From contig NZ_QLIS02000001.1 in assembly GCF_003574475.2 (NCBI RefSeq), positions 496,001 through 560,000 on the forward strand: DNA of 64,000 nt. Reading direction: 5' to 3'. The translations under genes and the position numbers were made by a program. Source of the stretch: Pseudofrancisella aestuarii. GTDB lineage: Bacteria > Pseudomonadota > Gammaproteobacteria > Francisellales > Francisellaceae. This document shows positions 57,864 to 64,000 of this stretch, piece by piece; positions within the stretch are counted from its first letter, which is position 1; every line of letters starts with the position of its first letter. The notes below the pieces were generated by a model, which saw nothing but the letters and a program-made list of their open reading frames with translations, was not told the DNA's origin and did not search any database.

Positions 57864-58669
57864 ATCATCCCTCCAAACATACAAGTTGTTCCTAAACTAT
57901 TTCCTCCTTTTAATAAAAGTTTTCTGGTCAAAATTTTCTCCTCATTTCCATTTAATATAGTTATTGTCTTCTTCGAACAATTTAAAAAATCTTTTATTGA
58001 ATTTAACTTTATGCTCATACCTCCAGCAACGATTCTTTGATCAATTAATCCTTTAATATCTGTAACTGACAAACTTGGAATCAAGTTTCCATAGTTATCT
58101 AAAACTCCCTGCTGATCTGTTAAATAAATAAGCTCATCCACATCACATACTATAGCTAATTCTGCTGCAACATTATCTGCATTAACATTTACAGATTCAA
58201 ACTTATCAGTGAGGCTAACTGTTGCCACTATGGGAATTAAACCCTGAGATAATAATTTAAAAATAGCTGTTGGATTAACATTTTTGATTTCACCTACATA
58301 GCCATATTTATTTTTGTCTATAAAGTCACAAGTAAGTAGATTACTATCCTCACCTGATATACCCATACCTTCTAAACTAATACTACTAAAAGCTTTTGAT
58401 ATCTTCTTATTAACTTTATACAAAGCCATTTGTAATATATCCATATGCTCTTTTGGAGTAACTCTTAAACCATCCATAAAACAAGTTTCCATATTCTGTT
58501 CATTTAGGCATTTAGTTATAAATTTCCCTCCTCCATGAACAATAATAATTTCTGCACCCTCGTTCTTTAGATTTTTTATATCGTGGCATAAGTTTTTCAT
58601 AACTTGCTCATCCTCAAGTACAGAGCCTCCAAGCTTTATTAAGATTTTTTTATTAGCTAGTTTTTTCAT
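57860..58669 (-). CDS. argB: Acetylglutamate kinase
   Basis: A 269-residue amino-acid kinase: ILIKLGGSVLED, IIIVHGGGKFITKCL, NVNADNVAAELAI and RIVAGGMSIKLN. It phosphorylates N-acetylglutamate, the second step of arginine synthesis. The start overlaps argJ by 4 bases and the stop overlaps argF as ATGA, so the genes are translated from one message. The extended N-terminal helix of hexameric, arginine-inhibited enzymes is absent, so feedback control may lie elsewhere; that is inference. Confidence 0.94.
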   Translation of the reverse strand: MKKLANKKILIKLGGSVLEDEQVMKNLCHDIKNLKNEGAEIIIVHGGGKFITKCLNEQNMETCFMDGLRVTPKEHMDILQMALYKVNKKISKAFSSISLEGMGISGEDSNLLTCDFIDKNKYGYVGEIKNVNPTAIFKLLSQGLIPIVATVSLTDKFESVNVNADNVAAELAIVCDVDELIYLTDQQGVLDNYGNLIPSLSVTDIKGLIDQRIVAGGMSIKLNSIKDFLNCSKKTITILNGNEEKILTRKLLLKGGNSLGTTCMFGGMI

Positions 58670-59856
58670 GATAAATACTCCGCATTTATACTCACATATT
58701 GCTGAGTTAAATCACAACCCCATGCAGTTGCACACTCATTTCCTTGTGAAAATTTAACATTAATAACGATAGTGTCCTCTTTCATAGATTGTTTTAGGCT
58801 GGTCAAATCTTCTAAAACTGGTAAACCATTAGCAAAGATTTTTTGTTCTTGCATAAAGATTTGACAGGACTCGAGAGTTTGCTCATCTATATCTACTTCA
58901 CCTATCTTTGCTAAAACTCTTCCCCAATTAGGAGACTCTCCATATATAGCTGTTTTTACTAAAGAGCTAGAAATAATTTTTTTTGCTAATTCTTTAGTTA
59001 TTTCAATATCACTTAAACCTTCAACTTTTGCTTCAATCAGCTTAGTTGCTCCTTCTCCATCTCTTGCGATGCTTTTAGCTAGAACTACAGCTATCTCATA
59101 TATAGCTTCTTTAAATATTTTGATATCTTTATCTGAAGAAATAGTTACTCCACTGGCACCATTAGCCATCATAAAAGCACAATCATTTGTCGACATATCT
59201 CCATCTACTGAAATCATATTAAAACTACTAGCACTTGATTCTTTTAGAATCTCTTGAGCCAAATTAATATCAATATCTGCATCTGTTAAAAAATATCCTA
59301 GCATTGTCGCCATATTAGGATTAATCATTCCAGAGCCTTTACAAATCCCAGTGATAGTTATTTCCCCTGTAGATAACTCGATCTTTTTATAAACAGATTT
59401 TGGCAGTAAGTCTGTGGTAAGTATCGAAAGAGCAAATTTATCAGCAATATTAGATAAACTACCTAATAGTTTAGGTATTGCTGAAGTTATTTTATTAATT
59501 TGCATCTGCTGACCAATGACACCTGTTGAGGCTATGAGCACTTGATTAGATGAACAATTAATCTCTTCTGCAAGGCTATCAACCACTTGTTGATTATGTT
59601 TATCACCTATCTCACCAGTAGCTGCATTAGCCTGACCACTATTAGTAACAATTGCCTTAATATTATTAGCTGGCAATAGGTTCATACAATATCTCACTGG
59701 AGCAGCTTTATATTTATTTTTTGTAAAAACACCTACAGCTTTACAATCTTTCTCTGAAACTATAACTCCTAGATCTGGGCGATAGAGTCTTATCCCACTA
59801 TTAACCCCACCTGCTAAAAATCCTTTTGGTAATTTTGTTCTAAATAAACTCTCCAT
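58666..59856 (-). CDS. argJ: Glutamate N-acetyltransferase / amino-acid acetyltransferase (ornithine acetyltransferase)
   Basis: A 396-residue N-terminal nucleophile enzyme that recycles the acetyl group from acetylornithine to glutamate. The autocleavage site is in ICKGSGMINPNMATMLGYF (Ala-Thr cut); SMISVDGDMSTND-type sequence follows (NMISVDGDMSTND). Its presence means a cyclic route, so argA and argE are not strictly needed. It sits between argC, 14 bases upstream, and argB with a 4-base overlap. Confidence 0.95.
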   Translation of the reverse strand: MESLFRTKLPKGFLAGGVNSGIRLYRPDLGVIVSEKDCKAVGVFTKNKYKAAPVRYCMNLLPANNIKAIVTNSGQANAATGEIGDKHNQQVVDSLAEEINCSSNQVLIASTGVIGQQMQINKITSAIPKLLGSLSNIADKFALSILTTDLLPKSVYKKIELSTGEITITGICKGSGMINPNMATMLGYFLTDADIDINLAQEILKESSASSFNMISVDGDMSTNDCAFMMANGASGVTISSDKDIKIFKEAIYEIAVVLAKSIARDGEGATKLIEAKVEGLSDIEITKELAKKIISSSLVKTAIYGESPNWGRVLAKIGEVDIDEQTLESCQIFMQEQKIFANGLPVLEDLTSLKQSMKEDTIVINVKFSQGNECATAWGCDLTQQYVSINAEYLS

Positions 59857-59870
59857 CTCTATCTCCTTTT

Positions 59871-60896
59871 TTATAATCCTGTGGTTATAGGAAAGCCATA
59901 ATAGTTATTCAAGTTTTCAATAGCTTGAGTAACTGCACCTTTTAGTAAGTTATCAATAAAAGAAAAAATTATGATTTTATTATTTTTAATCGAAAATCCT
60001 AAATGAGTATTAGGTGTACCAACTACACTTTTTATAGATAAGAAAGATGATATTTTTTCATTATCATTCTCTCCTGCTATATCAATGAATTTAAATAAAG
60101 AATAGTCAGCATATTCCTTGCTATAAGCATCACTGACTAAATTTCTAATTTCTTCTTCTGAGGCTTCATTCTCTAAATTAAGATCTGCATAAATAGTAAT
60201 AGCAATACCAGAATGGACTGGAAGCATACTTGTATTGAAATAAAACTCATCCTCTTTAACATCAAACTCAGCTAAAGTTTTTAATATTTCTGGAATATGT
60301 TGATGCTTACCAATCTTATATGGAAAAAAGTTATTAAGCATTTCAGCGAACATCAGATCTTGTCTAGCTTTCTTACCAGCTCCAGAAACACCTGACTTCG
60401 CATCTATAACTAAGTTATTAGGTTTTATTAGCTGATGCTTTAACAAAGGCAATAAAGATAATAGTACACATGTAGCATAGCATCCTGGGTTTGCTATGAC
60501 GTTATCTTGCTGACTAAATTTAACATATGGAGAAAGACCATATTTAGCACCCTTCTCAAGACCATCTATAGAATGAGATAATCCATACCAAGATGCTAAT
60601 AAATCTTTATTCAGTCTAAAAGCTCCACTTAGATCTAAGACTTTTACTTGTATATTTTTATCATTGAGCTTTTGTAATATTTCTATAGAAATATCTGCTG
60701 GTGTAGCAAGTAACAAAAAGTCTACCTTAAAGTTTTCAACACTCACCTCATCCAAAGAATATGTATATTCTTTATTTTCTTGCTTAGATACTCCCAAACT
60801 TCCGGCTAACTCAAAGTTAGGATGTTTATTTATTAGCTCCTTAAGAAGCTGTCCAGTGTAACCATTTATCCCTGCAATACAAATTTTCTCCATCAT
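59871..60896 (-). CDS. argC: N-acetyl-gamma-glutamyl-phosphate reductase
   Basis: A 341-residue NADPH-dependent reductase. It has the Rossmann motif CIAGINGYTGQLL, the catalytic cysteine in ANPGCYATCVLLSLLPL and SGVSGAGKKARQDLMFAEM, with HQHIPEI holding the catalytic His. First gene of the argCJBF operon, divergent from argD; ARG-box-like sites lie 56-94 bases upstream of its start. Either of two adjacent ATGs (60896 or 60893) could be used. Confidence 0.95.
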   Translation of the reverse strand: MMEKICIAGINGYTGQLLKELINKHPNFELAGSLGVSKQENKEYTYSLDEVSVENFKVDFLLLATPADISIEILQKLNDKNIQVKVLDLSGAFRLNKDLLASWYGLSHSIDGLEKGAKYGLSPYVKFSQQDNVIANPGCYATCVLLSLLPLLKHQLIKPNNLVIDAKSGVSGAGKKARQDLMFAEMLNNFFPYKIGKHQHIPEILKTLAEFDVKEDEFYFNTSMLPVHSGIAITIYADLNLENEASEEEIRNLVSDAYSKEYADYSLFKFIDIAGENDNEKISSFLSIKSVVGTPNTHLGFSIKNNKIIIFSFIDNLLKGAVTQAIENLNNYYGFPITTGL

Positions 60897-60951
60897 TATC
60901 TCATCTCATAAGCTAGTGCTTGATAATCAACTTAACATCTAAAAAATAAAA

Positions 60952-60969
60952 AGTGAATAATTATTTACT
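60952..60969. promoter_or_regulatory. ARG-box-like operator 1
   Basis: TGAAT-AATT-ATTTA (60954-60967) matches the E. coli ARG box (WNTGAATWWWWATTCANW) at all but one of its positions. It sits between divergent argC and argD and overlaps a possible argC -10 (TAAATA on the minus strand, 60962-60967). ArgR bound here with arginine would block argC. Confidence 0.62.
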
Positions 60970-60972
60970 AAA

Positions 60973-60990
60973 AAAGAATAAATATTTACA
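60973..60990. promoter_or_regulatory. ARG-box-like operator 2
   Basis: AGAAT-AAAT-ATTTA (60975-60988) matches the ARG-box core with two mismatches. It lies exactly 21 bases from box 1, the pitch of paired ARG boxes (18 bp plus 3) in E. coli. It covers the spacer of a possible argC promoter with TTGTAA at 60986-60991 (minus strand). Confidence 0.55.
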
Positions 60991-61060
60991 ATAATTTATA
61001 AAATTTTACTTTTTATTCATTTTTAATTATTCTTTTAAAAGAGAAATGAGGAGATACAAT

Positions 61061-62245
61061 ATGAAAACAACAATCAATACAACAAAAGAGTATGGTGCCA
61101 ATATAATAGCCTCTACTCCTATAACTATCGTTAAAGGAGATAATGCTTACGTATATGATGATTTAGGTAGAAAATATATAGATATGGCAACTGGTATATC
61201 ATCTGCAAACTTTGGTCACAACAACCCAAAAATTCTTGAGGCATTATTCAAGCAGGTGAATAAAATTTCAATTGTGCCAAGACTTTTTCATAATGAAGCG
61301 TTAGCAAAATTATTAGAAAAAGCATGTACTTTGACAAATATGGATAAAGCTATTGTAATGAATAGCGGTGCTGAAGCTATAGAAACTGCTATAAAAGTAA
61401 TCAGAAAATGGGGATATGTAAAAAAACAAATACCTGAGGACTCTGCAGAAATAATAACTTTTGATAATAGCTTTCATGGTAGAACAATAACAGCAATAGG
61501 CACATCATCTAACCCTGCTTATAAAGCAAAATTTGGACCCATGCCTAAAGGTTTTATTTCTATTCCATTCAATGATTTAGAAGCTCTTAAGAAAGCTATT
61601 ACAAAAAATACAGCGGCAATTATTATTGAGCCAATACAAGGTGAAGGAGGAGTTGTAATTCCTGATAATGAATATCTACATAAGTGCCAAGAGATTTGTA
61701 AAGAAAACAATGTCTTATTTATTCTAGATGAAATACAAACAGGTATGGGCCGTACTGGAAAAAATTTTGCTAAAGAACATTATAATTTAGACCCTGATGG
61801 AATGACACTTGGCAAATCTCTAGGTGGTGGAGTATTACCAATATCACTTTTTCTTGGAAAAAATGAAGTTATGGATGTATTGCAACCTGGTGATCATGGC
61901 AGTACCTTCGGTGGAAACCCTCTAGCATCTGCTATTGCATACAAAGCTCTTACAATATTAGAAGAAGATTACTTAGCTAACAATGCTGAACTTCTAGGTG
62001 ATTTTTTTGTTAAAGAGTTAGGAAAAATAAATTCTAAATATATCCAAGAAATAAGAGCTAAAGGTCTTTTTATTGCTTTACAAATATATCCAGAGTATTT
62101 TGATAGTTTCCATCAAGAACTTCTAAACTTAGGGCTATTAACTGTAAAAACTAGAAATAATTCTATTCGTTTATTGCCTCCACTAACTATAAGCAAAGAA
62201 ACTATTTCTAAAGCAACAAAAATAATAAAGTCTGTTGATATCTAA
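61061..62245 (+). CDS. argD: Acetylornithine aminotransferase
   Basis: A protein of about 394 residues, class III PLP aminotransferase: [71 protein letters not shown], and the PLP lysine in [12 protein letters not shown], then [14 protein letters not shown]. Fourth step of arginine synthesis. I choose the ATG at 61061, because the upstream in-frame ATG at 61046 overlaps the GAGGAG that serves it. Divergent from argC across the ARG boxes. Confidence 0.93.
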   Translation: MKTTINTTKEYGANIIASTPITIVKGDNAYVYDDLGRKYIDMATGISSANFGHNNPKILEALFKQVNKISIVPRLFHNEALAKLLEKACTLTNMDKAIVMNSGAEAIETAIKVIRKWGYVKKQIPEDSAEIITFDNSFHGRTITAIGTSSNPAYKAKFGPMPKGFISIPFNDLEALKKAITKNTAAIIIEPIQGEGGVVIPDNEYLHKCQEICKENNVLFILDEIQTGMGRTGKNFAKEHYNLDPDGMTLGKSLGGGVLPISLFLGKNEVMDVLQPGDHGSTFGGNPLASAIAYKALTILEEDYLANNAELLGDFFVKELGKINSKYIQEIRAKGLFIALQIYPEYFDSFHQELLNLGLLTVKTRNNSIRLLPPLTISKETISKATKIIKSVDI

Positions 62246-62250
62246 ATTAC

Positions 62251-63630
62251 TTAACTAGGAACAACTTGAAAGCTAACTCTTCTTTTAGCTTTATAATAAA
62301 AATGATATGCCACACAAGGTATAACAACTGTCGGCAAACCAAAATAGAAGGCTGCTCTTAAATCATCATTTACCACCATTAAAGCTAAACACAATACTTG
62401 AGACCAAATCCCTATAAGAGTTAAAGCAGGGAAAAAAGGTACCTTAAAATGCATCTTTTTATTACTCTTCTTTTTAATTAGTTTTTTTCTAAAGTTATAC
62501 TGAGACCAGCAAATACATATCCAGCAAAATGTCGCTGTAACCCCAGACATAGCTAGTAAATTTGTAAATGCTACTGTTGTTGAAAACTTAAATGATAATA
62601 ATAAGAAAAACCACACAGCTATAATATTTATAGTTACTGAATAGTAAGGCACTGATGCGGAATTTAATTTTTTAAATATTTTTGGAGACATTCCAGATTT
62701 TGATAACCCATAAAGTGCTCGTGTTGCAGCATACAAACCACTATTAGCACATGAGAAAGCCGCTACTAAGATTACAAATGCAAATATCCCTGCTATGTAA
62801 TTTAAATGATATTCACGCAATGCTAATGCGAACACGGAATTATCCAAACTCATTTTTTGCCATGGGAAAATAAGTATCAATAAGAAAATAGGTATTATAT
62901 ATAGACCAACTAGCCTTATAACAATATTTCTAGCTATTCTTGGTATCTGCTTTTGAGCATTTTTAGATTCAGTCGCAGCTAATCCAATTATCTCTGTACC
63001 TTGAAAATTAACCAGTAACATTACCATTGTAGTTATTAAAATTAGTTTTCCTTTTGGAAAGAAGCCACCTTCTCCAGCTATATATGAACTACCTATAACT
63101 TTCCCAGTATCATTTCCTATAAAATTAAAGAATATTAATAAAGCCACTATACTAAACATCATGAGAGCTATGATTTTTACTAATGATAACCAAAACTCTA
63201 CTTCACCAAAAATTTTAACTCTCATAAGGTTAATTGTGGTTATTAATAGTCCAAATAATGTTGCCCACACCGCATTAGATACTGATGGAACAAATGTGTG
63301 CATGATAATACCAGATGCAATACATTCTAGAGGAATATAAACAATCCAGCTAAACCAATAAGCCCACCCCATTCCACATGCTATAGAGGGAGATACAAAT
63401 TTAGCTGTGTAATATATAAATGAACCAGAATTAGGGATGGATACAGTGAGCTCTGCTAAGCATATAGTAACTATATAAACTATAAACCCTGCTAACATAT
63501 AGGCAAGAATAGCAGAAGGACCGACCTCTGATAAAACATACCCTGTTCCAAGAAAAAAACTGGAGCCAATTATTCCGCCCAGAGCAATAAGTTCTATATG
63601 TCTTTCCTTTAAAGTTTTAGCTAGTCTCAC
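62251..63630 (-). CDS. APC-superfamily amino-acid permease (AAT family)
   Basis: A 459-residue, 12-helix permease with the AAT signature KERHIELIALGGIIGSSFFLGTGYVL, GFIVYIVTICLAELTVSIPNSGSF and FQGTEIIGLAATESKNAQKQIPR. Relatives carry asparagine, GABA, lysine or aromatic amino acids. The start is a GTG at 63630; an in-frame stop is a few codons upstream. It lies downstream of argR on the same strand, 193 bases away, and converges on argD. Control by ArgR is possible but no ARG box was found. Confidence 0.88.
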   Translation of the reverse strand: MRLAKTLKERHIELIALGGIIGSSFFLGTGYVLSEVGPSAILAYMLAGFIVYIVTICLAELTVSIPNSGSFIYYTAKFVSPSIACGMGWAYWFSWIVYIPLECIASGIIMHTFVPSVSNAVWATLFGLLITTINLMRVKIFGEVEFWLSLVKIIALMMFSIVALLIFFNFIGNDTGKVIGSSYIAGEGGFFPKGKLILITTMVMLLVNFQGTEIIGLAATESKNAQKQIPRIARNIVIRLVGLYIIPIFLLILIFPWQKMSLDNSVFALALREYHLNYIAGIFAFVILVAAFSCANSGLYAATRALYGLSKSGMSPKIFKKLNSASVPYYSVTINIIAVWFFLLLSFKFSTTVAFTNLLAMSGVTATFCWICICWSQYNFRKKLIKKKSNKKMHFKVPFFPALTLIGIWSQVLCLALMVVNDDLRAAFYFGLPTVVIPCVAYHFYYKAKRRVSFQVVPS

Positions 63631-63823
63631 GTCGTTCTATCCATAGTGCAAAACTAACGCTATTGTTTATCAAATTTTATTTTTAAGCAATCAATTTTTT
63701 CGTATAAATCGATTATTTTTTTAGCACCAAAATTCTTTAGAATTACGACTCTTAGATTTTATATAGGAAACACTCTTATAAACGTATTTATAGACTTTAT
63801 AAAATAGGTAGATTTTTTATTTT

Positions 63824-64000
63824 TTAAGACTTAAAGAACAAAAAATTTTCTATGTTGATTTTCAATTTATTAATATTCTTAATTGAAGATGGCGCAACAA
63901 AAATCGTATCATCTCCAGCAACTATACCAATTATTTCAAAACTATTTTTATTATAATCTAAAGTCCGCGCAACTAATTGTGCTGCTCCAGGTGCTGTATC
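63824..64000 (-). CDS. argR: Arginine repressor ArgR, C-terminal part (cut by window edge)
   Basis: The window edge cuts this minus-strand gene; 58 codons and the stop remain. They match the arginine-binding, oligomerisation domain of Arg[15 protein letters not shown] at the start, then [21 protein letters not shown], with the GDD aspartates that contact arginine. The N-terminal winged helix is outside the window. ArgR with arginine would act on the ARG-box-like sites at 60952-60990. Confidence 0.9.
   Translation of the reverse strand, partial: DTAPGAAQLVARTLDYNKNSFEIIGIVAGDDTIFVAPSSIKNINKLKINIENFLFFKS

Noticed and set aside
61046-61048. Upstream ATG for argD
   Set aside because: It overlaps the GAGGAG ribosome binding site that is correctly spaced for the ATG at 61061.
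63731-63744. Palindrome AATTCT-TT-AGAATT between argR and the permease as an ARG box
   Set aside because: The half-sites face the wrong way relative to the ARG-box consensus and chance palindromes are common in such A/T-rich gaps.
1-64000. CRISPR arrays, tRNA/rRNA genes, insertion sequences and phage genes
   Set aside because: I saw no regular repeat-spacer pattern, no cloverleaf sequence, no transposase or integrase reading frame and no terminal inverted repeats in the gaps between genes.

Overview
The window is a low-GC, gene-dense chromosomal segment of a gamma-proteobacterium that I read as a member of the Francisellaceae. The main reasons are an SspA-type GST-fold regulator of the kind that pairs with MglA in Francisella, the paired cyanophycin-synthetase-like genes, POT-family transport, a secreted GH18 chitinase, type IV pilus genes pilB-pilC, very short intergenic gaps and strong A/T codon preference. 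A complete argCJBF operon, argD and argR point to an environmental lineage rather than the arginine-requiring F. tularensis; that last step is inference. I found no rRNA, tRNA, CRISPR array, insertion sequence or prophage. No gene-free stretch exceeds about 225 bases.

Layout. 1-8.6 kb: end of lnt, a frameshifted MHS-type transporter, an operon acs - EamA transporter - aminoglycoside-phosphotransferase-like kinase, then a CPA2 antiporter and a DUF962/Mpo1-like membrane protein interleaved with two paralogous secreted four-cysteine proteins. 8.8-18.5 kb: NTF2-like protein, winged-helix regulator and GyrI-like ligand-binding protein, uvrC-rmuC, rnd, a Bcr/CflA exporter, rubredoxin, an ACC-deaminase-like PLP enzyme, two unknowns and an Sfp-type phosphopantetheinyl transferase. 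18.6-30.5 kb: typA, the modular chitinase, a tandem rhodanese, ispF, the two-gene cyanophycin-synthetase-like operon, a CinA N-terminal-type protein and a glycerophosphodiesterase. 30.6-38.3 kb: pilB-pilC, the five-gene operon sspA-sohB-holB-yhbY-hemB, then tusE and yggX. 38.2-43.5 kb: mraY-murD-ftsW and a divergent ATP-PEPCK-like gene. 43.6-56.1 kb: glnS, peptide transporter, ABC-F protein, MFS exporter, operon hldE-mpl-rlmB-FUSC, and pyrE-lpxH. 56-64 kb: an unknown membrane protein, argCJBF divergent from argD across two ARG-box-like sites, an amino-acid permease and the 3' end of argR.

How the genes fit together. Envelope and division genes (lnt, mraY, murD, ftsW, mpl, hldE, lpxH) and housekeeping genes form the backbone. 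The arginine genes form a self-contained regulon: the repressor gene lies about 3 kb from a pair of operator-like sites with the 21-bp pitch known from E. coli. The cyanophycin-like pair could use arginine and aspartate, but no cyanophycinase gene is present here. The signals most worth following up are the CphA-like pair with a partner lacking ATP-grasp, the PEPCK homologue with altered metal-binding and substrate residues, and the paired four-cysteine secreted proteins around the antiporter.
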